Origin: OPU3-GD-OMZ sp964515235
GTDB taxonomy: Bacteria; Pseudomonadota; Gammaproteobacteria; Methylococcales; Methylomonadaceae
Assembly: GCA_964515235.1 (NCBI GenBank)
Contig: CAZEVO010000001.1
Span: 1 to 64,000, forward strand
Length of the DNA: 64,000 bases
Direction: 5' to 3'
Made by a program: the position numbers and the translations under genes. Below, piece after piece: positions 25,642-34,948 of the stretch. Under the pieces are notes generated by a model. That model had not been told where the DNA came from. It ran no database searches and saw nothing but the letters and a program-made list of their open reading frames with translations. Every line of letters begins with the position of its first letter. The first letter of the stretch is position 1.

Positions 25642-26199
25642 TTAACGAAATTGTTGTCCGGTTATTAGGTCATATATAGGCGTGGCACTTTGTAACCCAC
25701 TCAGATTACCAGGGCAAATGGGTATGTTGCGTCCTAATTGTTTTTTAATAGCTAACGGTGTTTTTGCGGCTGGTTTGTTACTGATATTAGCACTAGTTGA
25801 GACAATTGCACCTTCAAATTCTTTGCATAATGCGGCAGCTATAGGATGGTTGGTAACTCTGACCGCTAAGCTGGAATGTTGGCCGCGCAGCCAAGAAGGA
25901 ACCCAGGATTGTGCAGGTACGACCCAGGTTGTGGGTCCGGGCCAGGTTGATAACATTTGTTGCAGGTGATTGTTGTTACTAACCTCAAGGTAAGGGCTGA
26001 GTTGGTCAAATGAAGATGCGATCAGAATGAGGCCTTTCTCTACCGGGCGTTGTTTAATCGTTAACAGTTGTTCAACTGTATTGCCATTGAGCGGGTCGCA
26101 ACCAAGTCCATAAACAGCCTCTGTTGGGTAGGCGATAATCTGTCCTTGATCTAAATATTGTTTGAATTGTCGTATTTTAAATGCTGAAATATTTAACAT
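25642..26199 (-). CDS. tsaC: Threonylcarbamoyl-AMP synthase (YrdC/Sua5 family)
   Basis: TsaC makes threonylcarbamoyl-AMP from threonine, bicarbonate and ATP, the first step of the t6A modification at tRNA position 37. The 185-residue protein is the short YrdC-only form. Motifs: GQIIAYPTEAVYGLGCDPLN (residues 18-37), IKQRPVEKGLILIAS (about 49-63), WPGPTTWVVPA (about 85-95), LAVRVTNHPIAAALC (about 110-124) and VSTSANISNKPAAKTP (about 132-147). Its position near purK, purE, topA, smg and dprA is a conserved gammaproteobacterial neighbourhood. Confidence 0.95.
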   Translation of the reverse strand: MLNISAFKIRQFKQYLDQGQIIAYPTEAVYGLGCDPLNGNTVEQLLTIKQRPVEKGLILIASSFDQLSPYLEVSNNNHLQQMLSTWPGPTTWVVPAQSWVPSWLRGQHSSLAVRVTNHPIAAALCKEFEGAIVSTSANISNKPAAKTPLAIKKQLGRNIPICPGNLSGLQSATPIYDLITGQQFR

Positions 26200-26268
26200 A
26201 GCAATTTATTAATTAGAATGAAGTAAGCTGGGTAGAAGTAACCTATAACTGACTTTTATGATAAGTAT

Positions 26269-27360
26269 TTAGGCTATGTTCTGTTCGGCTAACCGGTTTA
26301 ATTTTTCTAGAGATGATTCGAATAGTTGTCGGTCATCTGCTCTGACAGTTGCATGACCTACTTTCCGCCCGGGGCGGGGCTGTTTAGCATAGAGATGTTG
26401 ATGAGTATTTTCAATAGCTAAAATTTCTTGGGTTGTAGGAAGGCCTCCAATAAAATTGACCATGCCAGAATAACCTGTCGCCTGAGTGGATCCTAGAGGC
26501 CAATCTAAAATAGCGCGCAAATGATTTTCAAACTGGCTGGTTTCAGCACCTTCTATGGTCCAGTGTCCGGAATTGTGGACGCGAGGTGCAAATTCATTTG
26601 CTAACAATTGTCCTTCAACATCGAAAAGTTCAAGCGCAATAACCCCTACATAATTAAGTTCTTCCAGAATACGGGATAGATATTGTTCAGCTTCGTGTTG
26701 TTTGGGGTCATTAATACAGCAACGTGAAACTCTTAAAATCCCTTGGCTATGGCTGTTTTCTGATATCGGGTAAAATACTGTTTCACCGTTAGGGCGGCGA
26801 GCGGCGATAATCGAGATTTCCCGGGTATAGGGGACAAACCCTTCAACAATGGCGGGATTGTTATGCATTGAATTCCAGGCGCTGACTAGATCTTCAGGGC
26901 CATGTAGTAAGGCCTGACCTTTACCGTCATAACCCATTCGACAGCTTTTCAATATTGCTGAAAAACCAATGGTTTTAATAGCTTGTTCCAAATCATCAAG
27001 AGAATTGACGGCGGCAAAATGGGTGGTAGGAATATTAAGTTCGTGAAAAAAATTCTTTTCAATTAACCGGTCTTGCGCGATTGCAAGAGCACGATCACAA
27101 GGTGCGATTTGGGTATGTCGTGCTAATAACTGAGCAATACTAGCGGGCACATTCTCAAACTCGTAGGTGACAATATCCGCTTGTTGAGCTAATTCTTGTA
27201 ACAGGGATTCATCATTATAGGCACCATGCAAGTGATTGGATAAACCGATAGCGCCTGCATCACTACTCGGGTCGATTATGACAAAGTCCAGTCCTAGTGG
27301 GTAGCCTGCTAGTGCAAGCATTCGGGCTAATTGTCCACCACCTAAAATACCTATTTTCAT
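26269..27360 (-). CDS. purK: 5-(carboxyamino)imidazole ribonucleotide synthase PurK
   Basis: PurK carboxylates aminoimidazole ribonucleotide with ATP and bicarbonate in purine synthesis. The 363-residue ATP-grasp protein begins with IGILGGGQLARMLALAGYPL (2-21) and contains FENVPASIAQLL near 74, LKSCRMGYDGKGQ near 138-150, EGFVPYTREISIIAAR near 174, and the metal-binding region ANEFAPRVHNSGHWTIEGA near 251-269. Length is normal. It overlaps the end of purE by four bases, so the pair is translationally coupled. Confidence 0.96.
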   Translation of the reverse strand: MKIGILGGGQLARMLALAGYPLGLDFVIIDPSSDAGAIGLSNHLHGAYNDESLLQELAQQADIVTYEFENVPASIAQLLARHTQIAPCDRALAIAQDRLIEKNFFHELNIPTTHFAAVNSLDDLEQAIKTIGFSAILKSCRMGYDGKGQALLHGPEDLVSAWNSMHNNPAIVEGFVPYTREISIIAARRPNGETVFYPISENSHSQGILRVSRCCINDPKQHEAEQYLSRILEELNYVGVIALELFDVEGQLLANEFAPRVHNSGHWTIEGAETSQFENHLRAILDWPLGSTQATGYSGMVNFIGGLPTTQEILAIENTHQHLYAKQPRPGRKVGHATVRADDRQLFESSLEKLNRLAEQNIA

Positions 27361-27854
27361 GATTGATCCGGGCGTGGGTTGGGAGACTGTAAAACATTGT
27401 TACTTTGTTCTTCTCTGAAGGTTTGTAACGCTGTTTTGTAACTAGGGTATTTGTTAGCGAGAATAGCAGTGGCTAAAAGAGCAGCATTAATTGCACCGGC
27501 TTTACCAATTGCTAAGGTGCCAACTGGAATGCCGGCTGGCATTTGTGCGATTGACAAGAGCGAATCCATGCCATTCAGTGCTTTTGATTGGACGGGAACC
27601 CCAAGAACAGGAAGGTGCGTTTTTGCCGCAGTCATTCCGGGTAAATGTGCTGCACCACCGGCACCTGCGATAATGACTTCAATACCTTTCATTTCAGCTG
27701 TTTCAGCATAAAGGAATAGTTTATCGGGGGTTCTATGGGCCGATACAACTTCAACCTCGTGAGGGATATTAAATTTCTCAAGGATCTGTACCGCATGCTG
27801 CATGGTTTCCCAGTCTGATTTCGAACCCATGATAATTCCAATTAACGTGGTCAT
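27357..27854 (-). CDS. purE: N5-carboxyaminoimidazole ribonucleotide mutase PurE
   Basis: PurE converts N5-CAIR to CAIR in purine synthesis, taking the product of PurK. The 165-residue class I protein has IGIIMGSKSDWETMQHAVQI (5-24), VVSAHRTPDKLF near 37-48, AGAGGAAHLPGMTAAKTHLP near 63-82, GVPVQSKALNGMDSLLSIAQ near 85-104 and MPAGIPVGTLAIG near 105-117. All family motifs are complete. It is the upstream gene of the purE-purK pair on the minus strand. Confidence 0.97.
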   Translation of the reverse strand: MTTLIGIIMGSKSDWETMQHAVQILEKFNIPHEVEVVSAHRTPDKLFLYAETAEMKGIEVIIAGAGGAAHLPGMTAAKTHLPVLGVPVQSKALNGMDSLLSIAQMPAGIPVGTLAIGKAGAINAALLATAILANKYPSYKTALQTFREEQSNNVLQSPNPRPDQS

Positions 27855-27931
27855 TCAAGACCTCCCGATGAAACAAAATAGCTAATTATACAGAGAATAG
27901 TCATTAAGCAATTGAAAAATAAGAAAAGTTA

Positions 27932-30241
27932 TTAATTTTTAGGACCTTCAGCATCTTCAGGGTCGCCTTCATAAGGAGTAGCGAACTTACATTCTTTTTG
28001 TGGGCATACTTTTTCTGTGCCACGCCTTTTAGTCGTTTTTAAGGCGAGTATAGGCCAGTTACATTCGGGACAGTTTTCTTTGACTGGTGCGTTCCAAATA
28101 GCATAATCACATTTTGGATATTTTTCACAAGAATAGAAAATTTTGCCGTTTCTAGATTTGCGTTTAAGAATGTTGCCTTTTTCGCATTTGGGGCATTGAA
28201 CATCAGTGTCTAATGGTTTTTCCAAAGGTTCAATATGCTTGCAATCAGGGTAGCTGCTGCAACCGATAAATTTCCCATATCGGCCGGTTTTGATGATTAG
28301 GTCTTTTTGACATTTTGGACAGGAACGCCCTTCAACAACTTGAGGTTCTGCTGATTGAGCATCATCATTTAAGTTACGGGTATAAGAACAGTCTGGATAA
28401 TTGGTACAGCCAATAAAACGACCATTACGACCTAATCGAATAGATAGTTGGCTGTTACATTCAGGACATTGTTCATCTAAACTTTCTTGTGTGACATCTT
28501 TGCGTTGAACACTTTCTTCTTTGTCATGAATAAGGGTGGTGAATGGTTGCCAGAATTCTTGCATCAGTGGGACCCATTCTTTTTCTCCACGGGCAACAGC
28601 GTCAAGGTTGTCTTCTAAATTAGCAGTAAACTGGTAGTCAACATATTGGGTAAAGTGTTCAGTTAAAAATTTATTGACGATACGTCCGACATCTGTAGGA
28701 TAAAAGCGTTTTTTGTCCAGAGTGACGTATTCACGATTTTGCAATGTTGAAATAATAGAGGCGTAGGTAGAAGGCCTTCCTATACCGTATTCTTCTAGTG
28801 CTTTAACTAAGCTTGCCTCACCATAGCGAGGTGGCGGTTCAGTAAAATGTTGTCCGATAATGACCTCGTCTAATTGGACAGTTTTACCTTCAGTTAATGG
28901 CGGTAGGAATGATTCTTGGTCATCACCTTTTTTCGTGTCGTCTTTTCCTTCTAAGTACACAGACATAAATCCAGGGTTAGCAATGGTCGAACCATTTGCA
29001 CGGAAGGTATGGTCTGTGCCACATGCTAGATCAGCATAGACGCTATCAATAGTCGCATGAATCATTTGTGATGCAACGGTGCGTTTCCAGATCAGTGAAT
29101 ATAGTTTAGCCTGATCGGCTGTGAGGTGAGTCTTGATAGAATCCGGAGTTCTGGAAGACTCAGTAGGTCTAATAGCTTCGTGTGCTTCTTGCGCATTTTT
29201 GGATTTTGTTTTGAATTGACGCGGTTGTTCAGGAACGTGGTCGGCACCATATTTGCGGCTAATTAATTCGCGAATCTCAGTAACAGCTTCAGTTGCCAAA
29301 TTGACGGAGTCAGTTCTCATGTAACTGATTAGGCCAATTGACTCGCCCTGAAGTGCAACACCTTCGTATAATTGTTGCGCTACCATCATGGTTCTTTTCG
29401 TAGTAAAACCTAATTTTCGTGATGCTTCTTGTTGCAGAGTTGAAGTAATGAAAGGAGGGGCAGGGTTCCGTTTGCGTTGTTTTTTTTCAACTTTCTCAAT
29501 TACTAATTGACCATTGGCTTCCTTTAGTAGAACGTCCTGAATGGTTTTTGCCTGTGTTTCATTTTCAATACTGAACTGAGTAATTTTTTTATTGTCATAG
29601 CGCGTGAGTTTGGCTTTGAAATGCTCAGTGTTACTGGTCAGAGCAGCATCAGCACTCCAGTATTCTCGGCTGACAAATTTTTCAATATCAAGTTCTCGTT
29701 CAACAATCATTCGTAGCGCAGGGCTTTGTACACGTCCTGCAGACAATCCACGACGAATTTTTTTCCATAGTAAAGGTGAAAGATTAAAACCTACTAAATA
29801 ATCGAGTGCGCGTCTGGCTTGTTGCGCATTAACCATGTTCGTTGATAATTTTTGAGGTGTAGCGACGGCTTCGGTAACAGCCTTTTTGGTAATTTCATGA
29901 AAAATAATACGGTGAACCGGTTTGTCTTTTATAATTTTCTTTTCTTGTAATAGTTCGTGCAGGTGCCAGGCAATTGCTTCCCCTTCGCGATCGGGGTCAG
30001 TGGCCAGATAGAGTGCGTCAGCTTTGCGGGCAGCCTTTGAAATTTCCTGAGCGTGTCGCTGATTTCTTTCTATCACTTCATATTTCATGGTGAAGTCATT
30101 CTGAGTATCAACAGCACCTTCTTTGGGAATTAAATCTCGAACATGGCCATAGGAGGCCAGAACATGGAAGTCATTGCCTAAGTATTTTTCTATTGTTTTG
30201 GCTTTTGCCGGTGATTCTACGATAACGAGATTATTGCTCAT
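27932..30241 (-). CDS. topA: DNA topoisomerase I
   Basis: TopA relaxes negative supercoils by cutting one DNA strand through a tyrosine link. The 769-residue protein has the Toprim domain (LVIVESPAKAKTIEKYLG at 5-22, LATDPDREGEAIAWHLHELL near 78-97), the catalytic tyrosine in LISYMRTDSVNL near 305, and EEYGIGRPSTYASIISTLQ near 480. Four C-terminal zinc-ribbon modules follow, beginning CPECNSQLSI, CPKCQKDLII, CPKCEKGNIL and CPECNWPILA; the last is slightly degenerate in spacing. Length is close to the usual value for Pseudomonas-type proteins. A terminator after smg suggests topA has its own promoter in the 30242-30325 gap. Confidence 0.97.
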   Translation of the reverse strand: MSNNLVIVESPAKAKTIEKYLGNDFHVLASYGHVRDLIPKEGAVDTQNDFTMKYEVIERNQRHAQEISKAARKADALYLATDPDREGEAIAWHLHELLQEKKIIKDKPVHRIIFHEITKKAVTEAVATPQKLSTNMVNAQQARRALDYLVGFNLSPLLWKKIRRGLSAGRVQSPALRMIVERELDIEKFVSREYWSADAALTSNTEHFKAKLTRYDNKKITQFSIENETQAKTIQDVLLKEANGQLVIEKVEKKQRKRNPAPPFITSTLQQEASRKLGFTTKRTMMVAQQLYEGVALQGESIGLISYMRTDSVNLATEAVTEIRELISRKYGADHVPEQPRQFKTKSKNAQEAHEAIRPTESSRTPDSIKTHLTADQAKLYSLIWKRTVASQMIHATIDSVYADLACGTDHTFRANGSTIANPGFMSVYLEGKDDTKKGDDQESFLPPLTEGKTVQLDEVIIGQHFTEPPPRYGEASLVKALEEYGIGRPSTYASIISTLQNREYVTLDKKRFYPTDVGRIVNKFLTEHFTQYVDYQFTANLEDNLDAVARGEKEWVPLMQEFWQPFTTLIHDKEESVQRKDVTQESLDEQCPECNSQLSIRLGRNGRFIGCTNYPDCSYTRNLNDDAQSAEPQVVEGRSCPKCQKDLIIKTGRYGKFIGCSSYPDCKHIEPLEKPLDTDVQCPKCEKGNILKRKSRNGKIFYSCEKYPKCDYAIWNAPVKENCPECNWPILALKTTKRRGTEKVCPQKECKFATPYEGDPEDAEGPKN

Positions 30242-30325
30242 GGGTATAATCTATGTGGGCCGTTATTTATTGTGTAAATAATAATGAAATCAACGGGGTA
30301 AAGTCCAGAGACTTTTTTGAAATTG

Positions 30326-30372
30326 AAAAATGACGCCCCGATATTTGTAAACAAGACCAAAATATGGGGGTC
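30326..30372 (-). terminator. Rho-independent terminator after smg
   Basis: GACGCCCCGATATTT (30332-30346) and AAATATGGGGGTC (30360-30372) form a long stem with one or two mismatched bases and a loop of about 13. On the minus strand the hairpin is followed by ATTTTT (complement of 30326-30331). It lies two bases after the smg stop codon and would separate dprA-smg from topA. Confidence 0.7.
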
Positions 30373-30374
30373 TT

Positions 30375-30842
30375 TTAATGTAAAAAAGGAGAGTTGTCTT
30401 CGTAAACTATGTTTTCCATTTGAGTAAAAGCAACTTCTTCATTTGGTTGGCTAAGTAATACCATTAGGACAACCCATTGTAATTTTTTTAATGAAATATC
30501 TTCATTGTCTAGCGCGATTAATCGATCGATGACCAGTTCGCGGTTGGTTGAAGACAGAATGCCGGACTGTTCCAGAAAAATAATAAAATTACGGCATTCA
30601 GTATCTAAACGCGTTCTTTCTTGTGCACTAAAGATCCGAAAAGAAGAGGTGGTTGGACGATGAACTGAGTTCTCTTCACAAAGAGATTCTAGCCAATCAA
30701 AAGCCTTATCAACCTCTTTTGGCTTAAAACCGGCAGTAAGCAGTTCATCTCTTATTTTGTTCGAATTGGTTAAAGCATCATCAACTTCTTCAAGGTAGTT
30801 CTCAAACAAATACATTAAAACTTCAAAAATATTTTCTTTCAT
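30375..30842 (-). CDS. smg: Smg family protein (DUF494)
   Basis: Smg proteins are small cytoplasmic proteins of unknown biochemical function, nearly always encoded between dprA and topA in Gammaproteobacteria. The 155-residue product matches: N-terminus MKENIFEVLMYLFENYL, then LLTAGFKPKEVDKAFDWLESL near 34-54, SFRIFSAQERTRLD near 66-80, and VIDRLIALDNEDISLKKLQW near 104-123. Length is typical (about 150-157). It follows dprA after 38 bases and is followed directly by a terminator. Confidence 0.95.
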   Translation of the reverse strand: MKENIFEVLMYLFENYLEEVDDALTNSNKIRDELLTAGFKPKEVDKAFDWLESLCEENSVHRPTTSSFRIFSAQERTRLDTECRNFIIFLEQSGILSSTNRELVIDRLIALDNEDISLKKLQWVVLMVLLSQPNEEVAFTQMENIVYEDNSPFLH

Positions 30843-30880
30843 AAGTCCATTATGACATGGTTTTTATTCGTGTGTTCTAG

Positions 30881-31969
30881 TTATTTTATGCGGGTGTAGA
30901 ATCCATTCTCCGATGAAATGAGCCCCAGAATTTCAAGTTGTAATAAAGTCGATAGTATTAAATCAGTGGAATGACGGGTATTTTCACTAATGGTGTCGAG
31001 TAGTGTTGGGCTAAATTGTACTGCTTCCAAAATGCTGTTTTGGGTTGTGGTCAGTGATAAAGGTCGACTTTGACGAGTGATGTCTTCGGTGACCTTTGGA
31101 GCGACATTGAGCTCTTCTAATATATCTTGGCATTGGGTTGTCAACTTAGCGCCTTCTTGAATGAGAGTATTACAACCCTGAGCTAAGGGGTTTTTAATCG
31201 CACCAGGAATAGCAAAAACTTCTCGGTTTTGTTCGAGAGCCATTTTAGCAGTTATGAGAGATCCGCTGCGCTGTGTGGCTTCAATAACTAAAAGACCAGA
31301 GCACAAGCCGCTAATAATACGGTTTCTTTGGGGAAAGTGATGAGCTTTTGCTGGCGTCCCTATTGGGAATTCTGATACTAGGGCGCCTGAATGTGCAATT
31401 TTTTGAGCTAGAGAGTGGTGTCGTGCAGGATAGATTCGGTCAAGTCCTGTTCCCATAATAGCTATGGTTTCTTTTTGTGCATGAAGTGCACCTTCATGAC
31501 TGGCGCCATCGATTCCAAGAGCTAGCCCGCTGGTTATGGTGAATCCCAGTTTTGCCAGTGAATTTGAAAATTCATGGGCTGTCTCTAATCCAGTAGCAGA
31601 AGGATTTCGACTACCGACAATAGCTAGTTGGGTTTTAAGAAGTGCTTCAGGGTTACCATTTATAAAAAGTAGTGGAGGAGGGCTAGATATTTCTTTAAGC
31701 AGTGGTGGGTATTGGGGGTCAGTTATTTTGATAAGAGTATGGTTGTCTTGATTTATCCAGTTTAAGTCTTTGTTCACAGCATCCCAATCAGGGTTTTGGA
31801 TGGCTTGAATACTTAAGGGGTGAAGTTCCCAGCGTTGTAAATCTTTGGTTGATGAGTGAAATAATGCTTCAGGTGTTGTTTTTAAAAGTAATTTATTGAA
31901 CGTTGCACAGCCGATTTTAGGGGTACGTAAAAGAGCACACCAGAATTTATTGTTGTTTGTTGAATTCAT
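30881..31969 (-). CDS. dprA: DNA-processing protein DprA
   Basis: DprA binds incoming single-stranded DNA and loads RecA during natural transformation. The 362-residue product has an N-terminal helical (SAM-like) region, the Rossmann-like core with LAIVGSRNPSATGLETAHEF near 111-130, TSGLALGIDGASHEGAL near 141-157, MGTGLDRIYPARH near 168-180 and SEFPIGTPAKAHHFPQRNRI near 195-214, and a C-terminal winged-helix domain from about residue 305. All parts look intact, so competence-type DNA uptake is possible, but no other competence genes are in the window. Confidence 0.95.
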   Translation of the reverse strand: MNSTNNNKFWCALLRTPKIGCATFNKLLLKTTPEALFHSSTKDLQRWELHPLSIQAIQNPDWDAVNKDLNWINQDNHTLIKITDPQYPPLLKEISSPPPLLFINGNPEALLKTQLAIVGSRNPSATGLETAHEFSNSLAKLGFTITSGLALGIDGASHEGALHAQKETIAIMGTGLDRIYPARHHSLAQKIAHSGALVSEFPIGTPAKAHHFPQRNRIISGLCSGLLVIEATQRSGSLITAKMALEQNREVFAIPGAIKNPLAQGCNTLIQEGAKLTTQCQDILEELNVAPKVTEDITRQSRPLSLTTTQNSILEAVQFSPTLLDTISENTRHSTDLILSTLLQLEILGLISSENGFYTRIK

Positions 31970-32113
31970 AGTGGTTCACGATTGTCTGGGTTGATTAGGT
32001 GCTTGAAAGGAGTGGGATTAATAATAAAGTATTGTGTTTTTGGAGTAGTCATACAAAGTTTAGGTTAAATCAGATAAAATGATATTTTTTGAATTAAGGT
32101 TAATAAAATTGTT

Positions 32114-32629
32114 GTGAGTATTTTGACGATTCTTGAATTTCCTGATGATCGATTGCGCAAGGTCGCATCACCTGTCGATGTGATTGATGCGAAACGTAGC
32201 ACCTTGATTGATGATATGTTTGAAACGATGTATGAATCAAATGGAATAGGTCTTGCAGCGACGCAAATTAATTTTCATGAGCAGATTATTGTGATGGATG
32301 TTAGTGAGGATAAAGATGCGCCACTTTGTTTCGTAAATCCGGAAATCATTGAGCAGGAAGGTATGGATGTGTCTGAAGAAGGTTGCTTATCTGTGCCAGG
32401 TTTTTTTGAAAAGGTCGAGCGTGCAGAAAAAGTCGTTGTTTCTGCCCTTAATCGGGAAGGTGAGCTGTTTGAGTTTTCAGCTAGTGGAATGTTAGCAATA
32501 TGTATTCAGCATGAAATGGACCACTTGAATGGGAAGTTGTTTGTTGATTATTTATCACCGCTTAAACGCCAACGAATTAAGAAAAAGTTGGAAAAAATAC
32601 ATAAAACCTACCGTTCTCGTAATCAATAA
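32114..32629 (+). CDS. def: Peptide deformylase
   Basis: Def removes the formyl group from the N-terminal methionine of new proteins. The 171-residue metalloenzyme has all three motifs: GIGLAATQI near 45-53, EEGCLSVPGF near 88-97 with the metal-binding cysteine, and QHEMDHLNGKLF near 132-143 with the two histidines and catalytic glutamate. GTG 32114 is chosen because the resulting MSILTILEFPDDRLRKVA is the canonical N-terminus; no ATG is suitably placed. It is followed by fmt after 28 bases, the standard def-fmt operon. Confidence 0.97.
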   Translation: MSILTILEFPDDRLRKVASPVDVIDAKRSTLIDDMFETMYESNGIGLAATQINFHEQIIVMDVSEDKDAPLCFVNPEIIEQEGMDVSEEGCLSVPGFFEKVERAEKVVVSALNREGELFEFSASGMLAICIQHEMDHLNGKLFVDYLSPLKRQRIKKKLEKIHKTYRSRNQ

Positions 32630-32657
32630 GGAAGGGTGCATTGAGAGATAGGCGGCT

Positions 32658-33584
32658 ATGAAAGTTATTTTTGCAGGAACACCTGAGTTTGCAGTGCCAA
32701 CATTGCAGATGCTTTTAGATTCAGGACATGAAGTGTCTGCTGTGTATACACAGCCTGATCGACCTTCAGGTCGAGGTCGTCGATTGAAAATGAGTCCGGT
32801 CAAGGCAGTGGCATTATCAGCACAAATTCCTGTTTTCCAACCAGAATCATTAAGATCACCAGAGGTGCAAGCAGAATTAATCGCTTTGGAGGCTGATCTG
32901 ATGGTGGTTGTAGCTTACGGTTTATTGTTACCGCAAATTATTTTAGATGCACCACGTTTAGGCTGTATTAATGTTCATGCTTCGTTGTTACCGCGTTGGC
33001 GTGGTGCCGCGCCGATACAACGGGCGGTTATTTCCGGGGATACTGAAACGGGTGTGACGATTATGGAAATGGTTCTCAAATTAGATGCGGGTGCTATGCT
33101 TCATAAGGAAAAATATACAATTGGTTCGGAAGAGAGCGCTAGTGAGCTTCATGATCGGTTGGCAATTTTAGGCGCGGAGGGTCTAGGTAAAATATTACCT
33201 TCACTTGAGCGAGGTATAGTCACTCGTATTGAGCAGAATGAAAATGAAGTCACTTATGCAGATAAGTTGCAGAAAAATGAGGCACTCATTGATTGGAAAA
33301 AACCAGCTATGATTTTAGCCAGACAAGTATTAGGTTTAAATGCTTGGCCTGTTGCTCAGACGTTGTATCAAGGACGAGTATTACGGGTCTGGCGAGCAAA
33401 AGCGTGTGAGTCGTCCACGAAAGGGATGCCAGGCTCTGTTCAAGTGGGTGAAGGTCGAGTTCTGGAAGTCATGACGGGTCAGGGAGTTTTGCAATTATTG
33501 GAAGTACAACTTCCGGGTGGAAAACGCATGCCCAGCGCCGATTTTTTGAATGCGTATGAGGTAACTGGAATGATACTTGGGTAA
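32658..33584 (+). CDS. fmt: Methionyl-tRNA formyltransferase
   Basis: Fmt formylates initiator Met-tRNA with 10-formyltetrahydrofolate. The 308-residue protein has the N-terminal formyltransferase domain with VIFAGTPEFAVPTLQMLLDS (3-22), INVHASLLPRWRGAAPIQRA near 108-127 (Asn, His catalytic residues), and GVTIMEMVLKLDAGAML near 136-152 with the catalytic aspartate. The C-terminal OB-fold tRNA-binding domain begins at about residue 205. Length is typical. It sits between def and rsmB as in most Gammaproteobacteria. Confidence 0.97.
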   Translation: MKVIFAGTPEFAVPTLQMLLDSGHEVSAVYTQPDRPSGRGRRLKMSPVKAVALSAQIPVFQPESLRSPEVQAELIALEADLMVVVAYGLLLPQIILDAPRLGCINVHASLLPRWRGAAPIQRAVISGDTETGVTIMEMVLKLDAGAMLHKEKYTIGSEESASELHDRLAILGAEGLGKILPSLERGIVTRIEQNENEVTYADKLQKNEALIDWKKPAMILARQVLGLNAWPVAQTLYQGRVLRVWRAKACESSTKGMPGSVQVGEGRVLEVMTGQGVLQLLEVQLPGGKRMPSADFLNAYEVTGMILG

Positions 33585-33658
33585 CTTGAAATATGTTAAC
33601 CACATTGGTTTTTCTATTTTTTTTGTGTACAGAAGCAGAGGTTTTTGTGTGAGTTGTT

Positions 33659-34948
33659 GTGAATTCTAGATATGTTGCGGCGAAAGCTCTACATAAGGTA
33701 TTAAAAGATCATGTTTCTTTAACATCAGCTTTGGATGAGGTTTTACCAGCAATTGAATCAAAAAAAGACCGTGCATTTATTCAGGCCTTATGTTTTGGTG
33801 TAATGCGGTGGTATTTTTATTTAGATGCCTTGTTGAGTTTACTAACCCGTAAAGCTATTAAAGATTTGGATATTAAGATTCTGGCGTTGCTAGGTTTATA
33901 TCAGATCAAATTTATGCGGGTTAAGTCTCACGCAGCTGTTTCTGAAACAGTTTCAGCTGTTCGGAAAAAAAAATGGGCGCGGCCCTTACTTAATGGCATT
34001 CTCAGAACTTATCTCAGAGAACAAGAAGACCTTGATAATCAGGTTAACAGGGGAGACTTGTCAGTTCGAGAAGCGCATCCTCCATGGTTCGTTTGTTGTT
34101 TGCTTGACCAGTGGCCAGAACAAGCACTTTCTGTTTTACAGGCAAATAATCGCCAGCCTCCCATGGTTATTCGTGTTAATTCAAGATTTTTCTCACGTGT
34201 GGATTATCAGGCAATATTGGCTGAACAGGAAATTAGTACCGTGTTGTCTCCGTATTGCCCTTCGGCATTGATTTTAGACAAGCCGATTGATGTTGGGTTT
34301 TTACCAGGATTCTTGGACGGTCATGCGACTGTGCAAGATAGCGCGGCGCAATTAGCAGCCACAATATTGGATTTACATCCCCGTCAGCGCGTGTTAGATG
34401 TTTGTGCTGCTCCCGGTGGAAAGACAACTCACATTCTGGAAGTAGAGCCTGAGCTTGAGTCTGTCGTAGCGGTAGATATTGACGCTCAACGCTTGTCTCG
34501 GGTTAAAGAAAATTTGGTGCGTTTAGGCTCAGAAGCCTCATTATTAATCGGCGATGCTACTCATCCAGAAGATTGGTGGGATGGCGTGTTATTTGATCGA
34601 ATTCTATTAGATGCGCCTTGTTCTGCAACTGGTGTGATTCGTAGGCATCCGGATATAAAATGGCTTAGACAAACTACAGATGTAGACGCTATTGTCTCGG
34701 TGCAGCAGGAAATTTTAAAGGCATGCTGGTCTTTATTGCGACCCGGCGGTCGATTAGTTTATGCGACATGTTCCGTTTTACAGCAGGAAAATGAAGAACA
34801 GATAACAGGGTTTTTAAAATGTTACCAGGATGCTTTTTCTGTGACTATTGATGCTTCTTGGGGGCAAGAGCGACCGCATGGGCGTCAAATTCTAACGGGT
34901 ACTGATGATATGGATGGGTTTTATTATGCAGTCATCGAAAAGCATTAA
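33659..34948 (+). CDS. rsmB: 16S rRNA (cytosine967-C5)-methyltransferase RsmB
   Basis: RsmB methylates C967 of 16S rRNA. The 429-residue protein has an N-terminal NusB-like RNA-binding domain (about 1-140) and a C-terminal SAM-dependent methyltransferase domain. Motifs: VQDSAAQLAATILDLHP near 227, the SAM motif LDVCAAPGGKTTHILE near 246-261, DAPCSATGVIRRHPD near 319-333, and the catalytic-cysteine motif VYATCSVLQQENEEQI near 368-383. The start is GTG 33659. Its end overlaps the next gene by about 20 bases. Confidence 0.96.
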   Translation: MNSRYVAAKALHKVLKDHVSLTSALDEVLPAIESKKDRAFIQALCFGVMRWYFYLDALLSLLTRKAIKDLDIKILALLGLYQIKFMRVKSHAAVSETVSAVRKKKWARPLLNGILRTYLREQEDLDNQVNRGDLSVREAHPPWFVCCLLDQWPEQALSVLQANNRQPPMVIRVNSRFFSRVDYQAILAEQEISTVLSPYCPSALILDKPIDVGFLPGFLDGHATVQDSAAQLAATILDLHPRQRVLDVCAAPGGKTTHILEVEPELESVVAVDIDAQRLSRVKENLVRLGSEASLLIGDATHPEDWWDGVLFDRILLDAPCSATGVIRRHPDIKWLRQTTDVDAIVSVQQEILKACWSLLRPGGRLVYATCSVLQQENEEQITGFLKCYQDAFSVTIDASWGQERPHGRQILTGTDDMDGFYYAVIEKH